This document shows positions 34,901-47,177 of a DNA stretch of 64,000 nucleotides, in pieces. Position numbers and translations under genes: made by a program. The DNA lies in assembly GCA_949592205.1 (NCBI GenBank), contig CATIUR010000002.1, forward strand, positions 4,000,501 to 4,064,500. The letters run 5' to 3'. The stretch's first letter is position 1; the number at the start of each line of letters is the position of its first letter. The notes below the pieces were generated by a model. It saw nothing but the letters and a program-made list of their open reading frames with translations, made no database searches and was not told the origin of the DNA. This stretch comes from Helichrysum umbraculigerum (lineage: Eukaryota > Streptophyta > Magnoliopsida > Asterales > Asteraceae).

Positions 34901-36387
34901 TTCGAGCCCTTGGTTTAACCATCCACAACGATCTTATTGCTCAAATTCATTCCACTCAACTCGAAGCACTCAACGAGAAAAACATCAAAAGTGAGGCCTT
35001 GCGAGGCATGGAAAAACAATTTGAAATCAAACCCGACAGAACCAGACACTTCTCTAACCGAATCTGGTTACCAAACTTTGGAAACCTACGAGATTTGGTG
35101 ATGGATGAATCTCACAAATCTCGATACTCCATACATCCTGGTTCTGACAAAATGTATCATGACATCAGACAACGGTATTGGTGGCCCAACATGAAAGCCG
35201 ACATAGCCACGTATGTTAGCAAGTGTCTAACCTGTGCCAAGGTTAAGGCCGAATACCAGAAACCTTCTGGGTTACTTCAACAACCCGAGATACCTCAATG
35301 GAAATGGGAAAACATAACTATGGACTTCATTACTAAACTACCAAAGACACCGAGCGGTTGCGATACCATTTGGGTGATCGTTGATAGTCTCACGAAATCT
35401 GCCCATTTCCTAGCTATCAAAGAAACCGACAAGATGGAGCGCTTGGCTCGCATCTACATCAAAGAGGTCGTAGCACGACACGGCATACCCATCTCGATCA
35501 TCTCCGATAGAGATAGCCGCTTCACCTCTCGATTTTGGCAAACACTTCAGAAAGCTCTCGGTACTCGTCTGGATATGAGTACCGCTTATCACCCACAAAC
35601 CGATGGTCAAAGTGAACGAACCATCCAAACTTTAGAAGATATGTTGCGCGCGTGCGTTATTGACTTCGGAAACTCTTGGGAAAACCACCTACCTTTGTGT
35701 GAGTTCTCCTACAACAACAGTTATCACACCAGCATTGATGCTGCACCCTTCGAGGCACTTTATGGTAGAAAGTGCCGATCACCCATTTGTTGGACCGAAA
35801 TCGGCGATAGCCAACTCACTGGTCCTGAAATCATCCATGAGACGACCGAGAAAATCGTGACCATTCAAAACCGGCTGAAAGCCGCACGTGACCGTCAGAA
35901 GAGTTACGCTGACGTGAGACGCAAACCCCTCGAATTTCAGGTCGGGGACAAAGTACTTTTAAAAGTGTCACCTTGGAAAGGTGTCATTCGTTTTGGTAAA
36001 CGCGGCAAACTAAACCCTAGATACATCGGACCTTTTGAAATTCTTGAAAGGATTGGTCCGGTGGCATATCGACTGCAGCTACCCCCTCAACTCAGTAGCG
36101 TGCACAACACATTCCACATTTCTAACCTGAAGAAATGTCTGTCTGATGAGACACTTGTAATCCCGCTCGATGAAATCCACATAGATGATAAACTCCATTT
36201 CATCGAGGAGCCGATAGAAATCATGGACCGTGAGGTCAAACGCTTGAAACAGAGTCGTATTCCCATCGTTAAAGTCCGGTGGAATTCTAGGCGTGGTCCT
36301 GAATTCACTTGGGAACGGGAAGACCAAATGCGACTGAAACATCCACATCTATTCCTGGATACCCCACAGACTGCGGCAACAAACTAA
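31936..36387 (+). pseudogene. Gypsy gag-pol polyprotein with one in-frame stop
   Basis: The natural start is MAPKRQMSSAD at 31936; upstream codons to 31846 in the same frame look like leader. Gag (~31936-32950) ends in two Cys-rich zinc knuckles (about 32775-32850 and 32895-32940), followed by an Asn-rich stretch. The protease has DTGA near 33100. RT has FIDDILIYS near 34100. A TGA at 34441-34443 replaces a Trp codon at the start of RNase H, after which the same frame continues with VYCDASHQG. The integrase has an HHCC zinc finger (about 35130-35245), a D,D,E core (SDRDSRFTS near 35500, then TDGQSERT) and the GKRGKLNPRYIGPF module. The end is chromodomain-like (KVRWNSRRGPEFTWE). Gag and pol share one frame. 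The stop should block RNase H and integrase unless supplied in trans or read through. Confidence 0.92.
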
Positions 36388-36407
36388 TTTCGGGACGAAA
36401 TTCTCCT

Positions 36408-36420
36408 AACAGGGGGAGAA
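36408..36420 (+). other. Polypurine tract of the Gypsy chromovirus
   Basis: AACAGGGGGAGAA directly precedes the 3' LTR and would prime plus-strand synthesis. Confidence 0.85.
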
Positions 36421-39400
36421 TGTGACACCCGACGATTTAGGGTTACTGATTAACCTACTAGAAATCCTAATTACGTGTGTTTAGTTTAGTATTAGGCTAA
36501 ATACTTGTAATTACTTGTAACTATTTGTGTATTTATGTGAATATACACCCCCGTAATTGATTATATTACGCTTATGTAATTAGTTGTAATTACACTTACG
36601 CAATTTGGTGAAATTGTGCAAAACAACCGGACGGAGTCCGACGCAGTATAAATGCGACGTTGGTGAAAACATTTCTATAAATAACTTTAATCTATTTTTA
36701 GAAGTTACTTATCATTATTTATTATTTTGATAAAATAATACTCGAAAGACTTAGGCGTTTTGGTTAAAACATCTCAAATGCAAAGAAAACGCGAGAATTT
36801 AATTCAGCGACCAAATAAACGTCAATAATTATTTTGGCAACATAAATTAAGTATTTTAAATAATACTTCAATGGAAATTTATCCAAATTATATCGTTAAT
36901 CTAAACGACTCAAAATAACGTTACGCGATTAAACCGCCGTAGAACAAACACGCAAATCGAGGCCGACGAATTAACGAAACATTTTTATAAATGTTTTTAA
37001 GTATTTTGATAAATATCTCAATCAAAAATATTGAAATTTAAGTCGTCACTTAAAAACGCGTATAAAACATTTAACGTATAAATAAACGTCTAAGCAACCG
37101 AGCAAACGAACGTAAAACGCAACAAATTAAGTTAAGAATGGAAAAAGACCAAAATACCCTTGTGTGGGGCCCCCCCTAAACCGGCCCCCATGTGCACCAC
37201 CACCACCTCACCCTCTCACACTTCATGCAATTTTACATAATTGCATCATTTCTCCCAAACCCACTCAACCTCCATGCATTTGGTCATTTATCCATCATTT
37301 TACTTAACCATTTCTCCCAATACTCTCTCTCAAACCTCTCATTTTCTGGAAACAACTCAGCCCACAACTCCACCATTGATACACCACATCACCACCATTA
37401 ATCAAGAACAAAAGAAGAAGCTAAACTCAAGATCAACAACATCATCATCCACTCTTGTTCTTCTTCATCATCTCTTTGTAAGAATCATAAACCCTTCACT
37501 TATTTTACTTTTAATCTACTGATTATGATGTTATTAAGCTCTATCAACAAGATTATGTCCAAACCTTGTGCTAAAATACGTTTTTATAACTTATACTTTA
37601 ACATGCATGAATCTGCCTAAAAATCGACAGTTCACGAAAATATTCGTATAAAATCATCTGTTAAGAGTTAGAGGTCGAATTTTTTTTTTAAAATTTGCGT
37701 ATCGAAAATATCTACAACTTTCATGTTTTACACTTTTTCCAGAAACGTACTCATTTTTCTCTACGAGCCGATTTATAAGACTGACCAGGAAGTTTTTCGA
37801 TAAAATGTGTTCGGTTGTTACGCGGCTTTATTTAACTATGTTAATGGACATATTGGAAGCTGAAATTTTGATATGTTAGTCTAGACTCATTGTAGATCAG
37901 TTGGTAAAAATTTGAAAGTTTGATTTGGACTATAGATAGGTGAAATCAGTTGGCGTAATGACCCGACATAAACCGAAAACATTGAATCTTGAAGTTTAAG
38001 GTGTAAACTTAAAACCGACATCTCGAAATGACCACAATAAGAAATAATAACTTTTATAAACTTTATTTACTGGAATATGGATTGGGTGAAAGGTTCGGGT
38101 CAAACCGCCATACTTGACCACGTTTTTGGACTTAGCAAATTGAGACAGATTTAAGTGACGCATGATCCCCGAAATTCTAGCGACACTTGGCAAGTGACGC
38201 TTGTAGTGACGCTACTTTATTTTTAACGACACTCCCATAGTGACGCCCTTATTATCTGAAAATGCTTATGTACGACACTACTTAAGTGACGCTTAATCAC
38301 CTTATCCGACACTACCTAAGTGACGCCTGAAGTGACTGAACTATTATATTAGCGGCACTTACCCTTAGTGCCGCCATGCCTTAGTGACGCCCGTATCCGA
38401 CACTTCTTAAGTGACGCTATTTAAATCTGAAAACGCATATTATGCGGCACTTCCTAAGTGCCGCCCCTAACTAGCAAGTGACGCATGAAGTGTCGCATGA
38501 AACAGAATCCTTAAAAACTAGTTTTCTCACTAAGTGTTAAACTTCAAGTAACGTTAATACTTATACGATGCAACGTTATAACTCATGAAACATACTATAC
38601 ATATGAAAGTATAACATCATCCTAATAATAATGTCTTAACGAATTATTATTACAAACTTTCACCAACGGGTCGTACACGTTTTTGATAAACAAACTTGCA
38701 CAACTTATTTGGACATACTAGTTGATGAACTAGCTCTAGGTGGACATTAACCCTCCACCTACACGATTGGCTTAAGTGGACATTGACCCCCACTTATACA
38801 ATCACTCTAGATAGTCTTATGAGACATCTACTTACACAACCTTATACGCTTAGGACGTTAGAAGGTTGCGCTTTGGACTTTGCTTGCTATTTGATTATTG
38901 CTTGCTACCTGCTTAACTCTGGTGAGTTTCATAGCCCCTTTTTTACTGTTTTACAACTACTTTTGGGGGAGAATACATACTACAACTGATTTATACTCAT
39001 TTTTGCATTCGTGCAATAACATATTTACTTATCGTTTGTTAACGATACACTTGCAACATATTTACTTATCGTTTGTTAACGATACACTTGCAACTCATTT
39101 ACTCATCGTTTGTTAACGATACATTTACAACACCACTGCTTTTATGATCACAAGTACTATAACAACTTTTTATACGGATTGCATGAGACCTGAATAATCC
39201 CCTAAAGTCCTCTACCCCATCATAGTCATTAAAATTTGTGCGTGAGTATTATTGGGTGGTACCATCAGGGTTTGACAAACCTCGTCCGGGCTAGTCGCGC
39301 TAGCCAACCCACGGGCGCAGTATTACTTGTGATTTAGAGGTGTATTCGGATTAGTACACTTACCGGAGGCAAACAACGTTAAGCTTGACTATGAGACTCA

Positions 39401-39880
39401 TGTAAATGGTATACTTATATTGCATTTTGCAATACTTTTACTTATCGTTGGCTAACGATACTTTTAACTGTCATTTGTGAATGATACAACTTGAAATCTT
39501 GTGGATCATAACTAAACGATTGTTTACAAACCTATGAACTCACCAACTTTATGTTGACCTTTTAGTATGTATTTCTCAGGTAACCCGCCGCAGTAGGAAG
39601 CTTATGGAAAGCCTAGCTCGAGTCGCATTGTTTTCAAATTTCAAGAGATTAGATTGCATTTAGCTGTATTTTGTATAATCAGTTATGTATTAGAAATCTC
39701 TTAGCGGTTTATGCGAACTCCAGACTTATTGTAAACATTTGAAATTATGGTAATGTAACTTTTTATTAAAACGTCTCATATAGAGGTCGTTTGTTGTAAT
39801 CTTGTGTTGTGATATTTAATTTGGTCGGCGCCCCCATGACAACTTATGTTTCCGCTGCCACGTGTTTTGGGGGTGCGACA
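36421..39880 (+). repeat. 3' LTR of the Gypsy chromovirus
   Basis: Nearly identical to the 5' LTR, with the same TGTGACACCC and GTGCGACA ends. It differs by about 15-20 substitutions and one- or two-base indels, for example an extra GT near 36477. It is followed by the target duplication GTAAA at 39881-39885. Confidence 0.93.
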
Positions 39881-39946
39881 GTAAACGTCTTATTTCAAGT
39901 TAAAGGAAACAACTTACCGAATCATCATCATAATCATCCATCTGGA

Positions 39947-41077
39947 TTAAATGGGAACGGTAGTAACAAGTCTAGCACCAACTCTATCCAACTTCTGAAC
40001 CATTGCAGATGCTTTTAAATTCCCATCCACCATAAAAGCCTCTACCATCTTCTTCCCAATCTCTCTCCCTTTGTCCTCATCATCTGTAACCACCACAGCA
40101 GTTGGTCCAGCTGCACTTATTGTGCACCTAAACGCACCCGCTTCCAGTGTAGCCTTCTTCACAGCATCCATCCCAGGAATCAAAGGGACTCGTTTCGGCT
40201 CCATAATCTTATCAGACGATAATGCCTTTCCAAACCCAACAACATCCCCTTGCAACACAGCAGCCACCAACGCACCCGCCTGACTACTATTTCATATATG
40301 ATGCGACATGGTTATCTCTTTCGGCAATGCCGCCCTCATCTTTTTTGTTGGGGCTTCGAATTCGGGATTCACCAACACAAAACACAAATTCTTATCATCA
40401 GGAAATTTTAAACTAATCAATTCCAAGTGGTCATAGCCCCTTAATAGTACAAACCCACCCATGACAAAGGGTGCAATATTATCCGCATGATAACCGGATA
40501 CTTTAGCTTCCGATTTGAGTCCCGCAAGGACCATATTGGAAGCCGGAAGTTTTCCACTGAAAATCTGATTAACAGCGACGGCCGCTGCGGTGGCACTGGA
40601 GCCGAGACCGCTACCAAGTGGGAGACCTTTTTGTAAGGATAAAGAAATACCGACGGATCGGATATTGAGCATTTTCATGTCGAAAATAGCAGTGATGCCA
40701 GCGCAATTGTACAAAGGGTTTTTGCTGAGCTTTGTAGCGCCGGGGATGTCGGAGATACAGGCCTGGCCAGGGTGGACATTAGGGTCGATAGTGAGGGTGA
40801 CGTAATCACCAATACCGTCAAAAGCGCAACCAAGAAAGTCAAAACCAGGACCCAGATTGGCAACGGTAGCTGGAGCAAAAGATTTGACCGACGAATAAAG
40901 GGGATAAGGCTCTTGGATATGAAGTCGATTCTAATTTGAAGTGATGGATTGATTATATCGAATTAAAGATGATGATGATGATGACGACGATAATCGAAGA
41001 AGCTTTGAATGATTATTAGTTGGTGAAAATGGAAAACTAGGATTTTTGGTGAATGAAGGTTGATTGCAAATAGCCAA
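39947..41077 (-). pseudogene. HSK: HSK-3, homoserine kinase pseudogene
   Basis: The start codon position at 41075-41077 is TTG (ATTGGCTATT in place of ATGGCTATT). In the transit-peptide region CAG has become TAG (about 40929-40935, after ITSN). The shared TGA is at 40292-40294. The ATP-binding loop is intact except for the three-residue deletion after it, also seen in HSK-1. Other HSK-1-like features are AFDGIG and NCAGITAIF. In the third motif GAGPT reads AAGPT. Gypsy insertion separates it from its unit's EMC6 part. Confidence 0.9.
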
Positions 41078-41259
41078 TTTATTTTAGAGGGTGTTTGGAC
41101 TTAGTTTTGAAGATGATAATATTCAGATTATTGTGTTATTGTTTGTGAACAAATTATTAATAAGCAATTATTTGAAGTTTAGAGGATGTGTAAACACAGA
41201 TGAAAACGTTGATTAGTAGAAGCATGAAGCTGCTACCTGCTGCACCAAATCGCAGGTAG

Positions 41260-41693
41260 GTTTTGGATTAATGATGTTGTTGATGGAAATTACCAATGTG
41301 CCATTCCATCTCAATTACAAGAATCCTGTCCACCACGACATGACCAAACATGTGGAGCTGGACCGACACTTCATCAAAGAGAACATAGACGGAAACAACC
41401 TGCAGCTTGAATTCATCCCTACCGATTTCCAAACTGCTGACGTATTCACAAAGGCACTTTCAGTGAACAAGTTTGAAAATCTGATAAACAATCTAAGCAT
41501 GGTTGACATCCATACTTAGCTTGAAGGGGGGTGTCGAATATTCTGGAGAAATCAATCTGTCACCTATAAAACAGTCACCTTGATTTACAGGGATTTTGAA
41601 TTGAAATAAGAATAGCGGATATCTTCCTTTTTGAATTTTTTAGTAATTTAGTTCCAGATTTAATGATGTAGCTCTTGCCTATAAATTTAGACA
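41260..41693 (+). mobile_element. Copia 3' tail, unit 3 (short type)
   Basis: The RNase H end (41271-41519) is of the type with KNPVHHDMTKHV, NLQLEF and VNKFE. The LTR starts TGTCGAATATTC at 41532 but is cut at about 41693 (after TATAAATTTAGA), where it joins EMC6 intron 1 directly. Exon 2 is therefore deleted in the following unit. Confidence 0.85.
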
Positions 41694-42262
41694 AATCAAC
41701 TAAAAGGATAACAGGTCAAAACTCATAATGTTACCGGTATTAGAATTTTATTAAAGCTTCAAAAACTGTTCCTGGTCCGCCCATTTTAACTTGTACAAAC
41801 TTACCTGAATTCCCTGAACCCATTTGACCCACTACCTAAATTCCCCTCCCCCTCCACATGCGCACACACACAATTTCCCCACATCTAATTCATGGTTTAT
41901 GCAGCTCCAAACCATTAAATTAATGAGCATCTGTCGATATAGTTGTTCAAACCGCAGTACTGGAGTAACAGGTGAGTTGAGAAGCATCATATTAGGTATA
42001 AAATGATGTAAATTGTGATGAAATTGGTAAACTGACATGTAGTATATCACTTTCATGTTACTTTGCAAATTCTCAGCGTTGAAGGTTGGCACTTCATTTT
42101 CACTAGATTTCCTTCTAGATACGCTTAAATATTATGACAAAACAGTCAACATACATTAGGATGTGAACCACATATAATTCTAATTATTTAACATCTTGAA
42201 CACTTTTCAAGGTTTTTGACTCTAGTTCCATCTCAATCATGCTCTAAGGATTACCTTTTTCC
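41694..42262 (-). pseudogene. EMC6: EMC6 exon 1 and intron fragment, unit 4
   Basis: Only part of intron 1 and a damaged exon 1 (from 42037, PTFNAENLQSNMKVIYY) remain. Exon 2 is absent. The last exon base before the donor is changed (CTACAT/GTCAGT) and the start codon is deleted. It ends at the common EMC6-HSK junction. Confidence 0.85.
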
Positions 42263-42591
42263 ACATACAACAACAATTACTGCCCTTGGTAAGATAACAG
42301 GTTCATCATTGATCATAGAGACTTACAATAGTGTAGTTTTCTAAGATACTTGACATGTAAAAGAACAAAGAAGGCAAAAATAACGGGTTATTATTATTAT
42401 TTCTCCAAAGTGATTAGCAACATTATCTACCACAATCATTCGTGATAACAGATCACAGTTTTAAACATTATCATTCTTCATCTTCTTATTCCCACCAATT
42501 CATTCATTCATTCATATAATAAATGGTACACGTCTTATTTTAAGTACAAGGAAACAACTTACCGAATCATCATCATAATCATCCATCTGGA

Positions 42592-43730
42592 TTAAATGGG
42601 AATGGTACTAACAAGTCTAGCACCAACTCTATCCAACTTCTGAACCATTGCAGATGCTTTTAACTTCCCATCCACAATAAAAGCCTTTACCATCTTCTTC
42701 CCAATTTCTCTCGCTTTATCCTCATCATCCGTAACCGCCACAGTAGTTGGTCCAGCTCCACTTATCGTGCACCCAAACGCACTCGCTTCCAGTGTAGCCT
42801 TCTTCACAGCATCCATCCCGGGAATTAAGGGGACGCGTTTCTGCTCCACAATCTTATCAGACGACAATGCCTTTCCTAACCCAACAACATCCCCTTGCAA
42901 CACAGCATCCACCAACGCACCCGCCTGACTACTATTTCATATATGATACGACATGGTTATCTCTTTCAGCAATGCCGCCCTCATCTTTTTTGTTGGGGCT
43001 TCGAATTCGGGATTCACCAACACAAAACAAAAATTCTTATCATCAGGAAATTTTAAATTAATCAATTCCAAGGGGTCATAGCTCCTCACTAGTACAAACC
43101 CACCCATGATACAGGGTGCAATATTATCCGCATGATAACCGGATACTTTAGCTTCCGATTCGAGTCCCGCAAGGACCATATCGGAAGCCGGAAGTTTTCC
43201 ACCGAAAATCTGATTAACAGCGACGGCCGTTGTGGCGGCACTGGCGGGACTGGAGCCGAGACCACTGCCAAGTGGGATACATTTTTGTAAGGATAAAGAA
43301 ATACCGACGGATCAGATATTAGCATTTTCATGATGGAAATAGCAGCGATGCCAGCGCAATGGTACAAAGGGTTTTTGCTGACCTTTGTAGCGCCGGTGAT
43401 GTCAGAGATTGAGGCCTGGCCAGGGTGGACATTAGGGTCGATAGTGAGGGTGACGTAATCACCGATACCGTCAACAGCGCAACCAAGAAAGTCAAAACCA
43501 GGACCCAGATTGGCTACGGTAGCTGGAGCAAAAGATTTGACCGACGAATAAAGGGGGTGAGGCTCTTGGATATGAAGTCGATTCTGATTTGAAGTGATGG
43601 ATTGATTACATCGAATTAAAGATGATGATGATGACGACGACGATAATCGAAGAAGCTTTGAATGATTATTAGTTGGTGAAAATGGAAAACTAGGATTTTT
43701 GGTGAATGAAGGTTGATTGCAAATAGCCAT
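42592..43730 (-). pseudogene. HSK: HSK-4, homoserine kinase pseudogene
   Basis: It starts with ATG at 43730. Lesions: a one-base deletion at about 43320 in the KMLNI region shifts the frame, the same CGA-to-TGA change as HSK-2 lies beside it, and the shared TGA is at 42937-42939. The C-terminal part stays open in the original frame. The ATP-binding loop keeps PLGSGLGSS. The third motif keeps the ancestral Gly (AFGCTISGAGP). The combination groups it with HSK-2. Confidence 0.9.
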
Positions 43731-43912
43731 TTTATTTTAGAGGGTGTTTGGACTTAGTTTTGAAGATGATAATATTCAGATTATTGTGTTAATGGTTGTG
43801 AACAAATTATTATTAAGCAATTATTTGAAGTTTAGAGGATGTGAAAACGCAGATGAAAACGTTGATTTGTAGAAGCATGAAGCTGCTACATGCTGCACCA
43901 AATCGCAGGTAG

Positions 43913-44458
43913 GTTTTGGATTAATGCTGTTGTTAATGGAAATTACCAATGTGCCATTGCATCTCATTTACAAGAATCATGTCCACCATGACAAGACCAA
44001 ACATGTGGAGCTGGACCGACACTTCATCAAAGAGAGCATAGACGGAAACAACCAGCAGCTTGAATTCATCCCTACTGATTTCCAAACTGCTGACGTATTC
44101 ACAAAGGCACTTTCAGTGAAGAAGTTTGAAAATCTGATAAACAATCTAAGCATGGTTGACATCCAAACTTAGCTTGATGGGGGTGCAGAATATTATGGAG
44201 AAATCAATTAGTCACCTAACTTCTTGAGAATAAAACAGTCACCTAACTTCCTGAGAATGAAACAGTCACCTGATTTCCAGGGATTCTGAATTGAAATAAG
44301 GATAGCGGATATCTTCCTTTTTTACCTTTTTAGTAATTTAGTTCCAGATTTAATGATGTAGCTCTTGCCTATAAATTTAGAACTTGTATGTAGATTTGAA
44401 ATAAGAAAGAGGAATAAGAATCACTAATTTCTTTCACTTACACTTTCATTCCTCTTTA
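43913..44458 (+). mobile_element. Copia 3' tail, unit 4 (long type)
   Basis: The RNase H end (43924-44172) has KNHVHHDKTKHV and QQLEF. The LTR begins TGCAGAATATTA at 44184 and extends to the EMC6 exon 2 junction at about 44458, as in units 1 and 2. Confidence 0.85.
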
Positions 44459-45530
44459 AATAGCCATGACAAGAAAATAAATGACAAACCCCATGAGGCC
44501 AGTAAATCCCAAAATTCCAGCAATCACACCACCGATGATAGACATGAACATTCGACTGCATGATGGTCACAAGATATTAATTAATACAGCCAATGGAGGA
44601 AATAACAAGGTTTCTACAATGAAGCACGGGTGTAGTGTTTTTTTTTTTAACAAATCAAGAACTTATTATCAAAAACTCTAAAAGTAAGCATATAACATAC
44701 GCGGTAATATATGAATAGAAATATAGAAAACAAAAGAAAGCCTTTTGATGATATATAAACAAAGATATACATATATCATCAAGAAGTTGCCTTCTCGTTA
44801 GCCATTACAACAGCTCTATCTGTACAATTTTTTGTCGGCTACTAATAACTTTTAGATCCCTAAAAACCGAGAAATAGATACATGAGCTCTAAACAAAGAT
44901 CCATACCAGAATTAGGGTGTGTTTTATCTCTAATGGGTCAAATGGGCAAAATTAGATAAATCAGCTCAAAGGATAACAGGTCAAAACTCATAATGTCACC
45001 AGTATTAGATTTTTATTAAAGCTTCAAAAGGTGTTCCTGGTCAGCCAATTTTTAACTCGTACAAACCTACCTGAATTCCATGAACCCATTTGACCCACTA
45101 CCTAAACTCCCCTCCCCCTCTGCGCGCCCACACACACTCAATATCCCCACATCTAATCCATGGTTTATGCAGCTCCAAACCTTCAAATTAATGATCAGCT
45201 ATCGATGTAGTTGTTCAAACCGCAGTATTGGAGTAACAGGTGAGTTGAGAAGCATCATATTAGGTATAAAATGATGTAAATTGTGATGAAATTGGTAAAC
45301 TGACCTGTAGTATATCACCTTCATGTTACTTTGCAAATTCTCAACATTGAAGGTTGGCACTTCATTTTCACTAGATTTCCTTCTAGATACGCTTAAATAT
45401 TATGACAAAACAGTCAACATACATTAGGATGTGAACCACATATAATTCCAATTATTTAACATCTTGAATACTTTTCAAGGTTTTTGACTCTAGTTCCATC
45501 TCAATCATGCTCTAAGGATTACCTTTTTCC
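44459..45530 (-). pseudogene. EMC6: EMC6 fragment, unit 5
   Basis: The exon 2 remnant 44459-44555 keeps its acceptor (CTGC on the plus strand). Intron 1 follows. The exon 1 remnant begins at 45305 (PTFNVENLQSNMKVIYY) and lacks the start codon. It ends at the common junction. Confidence 0.85.
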
Positions 45531-45859
45531 AGATACAGCAACAATTACTGCCCTTGGTAAGATGACAGGTTCATCATTGATCATAGAGACTTACAATAGT
45601 GTAGTTTTCTAAGATACTTGACAAGTAAAAGAACAAAGAAGGCAAAAATAACGGGTTATTATTATTATTTCACCAAAGTGATTAGCAACATTATCTACCA
45701 CAATCATTCGTGATAACAGATCACAGTTTTAAACATTAGCATTCTTCATCTTCTTATTCCCACCAATTCATTCATTCATTCATATAATAAATGGTACACG
45801 TCTTATTTCAAGTAAAAGGAAACAACTTACCGAATCATCATCATAATCATCCATCTGGA

Positions 45860-46993
45860 TTAAATGGGAATGGTATTAACAAGTCTAGCACCAACTCTAT
45901 CCAACTTCTGAACCATTGCAGATGCTTTTAAATTCCCATCCACCATTAAAGCCTCTATCATCTTCTTCCCAATCTCTCTCCCTTTGTCCTCATCATCCGT
46001 AACTGCCACAGCAGTTGGTCCAGCTCCACTTATCTTGCACCTAAACGCACCTGCTTCCAGTGTAGCCTTCTTCACAGCATCCATCCCAGGAATCAAAGGA
46101 ACGCGTTTCGGCTCCACAATCTTATCAGACGACAACGCTTTTCCAAACCTAACTACATCCCCTTGCAACAAAGCAGCCACCAACGCACCCGCCTGACTAC
46201 TATTTCATATATGATGCGACATGGTTATCTCTTTCGGCAATGCCGCCCTCATCTTTTTTGTTGGGGCTTCGAATTCGGGATTCACCAACACAAAACACAA
46301 ATTCTTATCATCAGGAAATTTTAAACTAATCAATTCCAAGGGGTCATAGCTCCTTACTAATATAAACCCACCCATCATACAGGGTGCAATATTATCCGCA
46401 TGATAACCGGATACTTTAGCTTCCGATTCGAGTCCCTCAAGGACCATATTGGAAGCTGGAAGTTTTCCACCGAAAATCTGATTAACAGCGACGGCCGCTG
46501 CGGCGGCACTGGCGGGACTGGAGCCGAGACCGCTGCCAAGTGGGAGACCTTTTTGTAAGGATAAAGAAATACCGACGGATCGGATATTGAGCATTTTCAT
46601 AACTGAAATAGCAGCGATGCCAGCGCAATTATACAAAGGGTTTTTGCTGAGCTTTGTAGCGCTGGTGATGTCGGAGATAGAGGCCTGGCCAGGGTGGACA
46701 TTAGGGTCGATAGTGAGGGTGACGTAATCACCGATACCGTCAACAGTGCAACCAAGAAAGTCAAAACCAGGACCCAGATTGGCAACGGTAGCTGGAGCAA
46801 AATATTTGACCTTCGAATAAAGGGGGTGAGGCTCTTGGATATGAAGTCGATTCTGATTTGAAGTGATGGATTGATTACATCGAATTAAAGATGATGACGA
46901 CGACGACAATCGAAGAAGCTTTGAATGATTATTAGTTGGTGAAAATGGAAAACTAGGATTTTTGGTGAATGAAGGTTGATTGCAAATAGCCAA
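45860..46993 (-). pseudogene. HSK: HSK-5, homoserine kinase pseudogene with long open frame
   Basis: The position of the initiator (46991-46993) is TTG. Otherwise the frame is open for 262 codons through the NLGPGFDFLG motif, the intact LPLGSGLGSS loop and ALPKEITMSHHI. It is then stopped by the shared TGA at 46205-46207, and remains open and in frame for another ~115 codons. Gly in the third motif is Lys-adjacent altered (AFRCKISGAGP). Apart from the start and the single stop it is one of the two best-preserved copies. Confidence 0.9.
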
Positions 46994-47177
46994 TTTATTT
47001 TAAAGGGAGTTTGTACTTAGTTTTGAAGATGATAATATTCAGATTATTGTGTTAATGTTTGTGAACAAATTATTAATAAGCAATTATTTGAAGTTTAGAG
47101 GATGTGTAAACGCAGATGAAAACGTTGATTTGTAGAAGCATGAAGCTGCTACCTGCTGCACCAAATCGCAGGTAGGT

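Larger units (their letters stand above)
27136..39880 (+). mobile_element. Ty3/Gypsy chromovirus, Tekay/Del-like, nearly complete and young
   Basis: The element is 12,745 bp, with LTRs of 3,457 and 3,460 bp, a 5-bp target duplication GTAAA, a PBS, an extra 5' reading frame, a gag-pol frame, a C-terminal chromodomain-like tail and a polypurine tract. By eye the two LTRs differ at roughly 15-20 sites, under 0.6 %, so the insertion is recent. The only obvious coding lesion is one TGA in pol. It is inserted in the 3' flank of HSK-3. The Tekay/Del placement rests on the domain order and chromodomain and was not checked by phylogeny. Confidence 0.93.
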
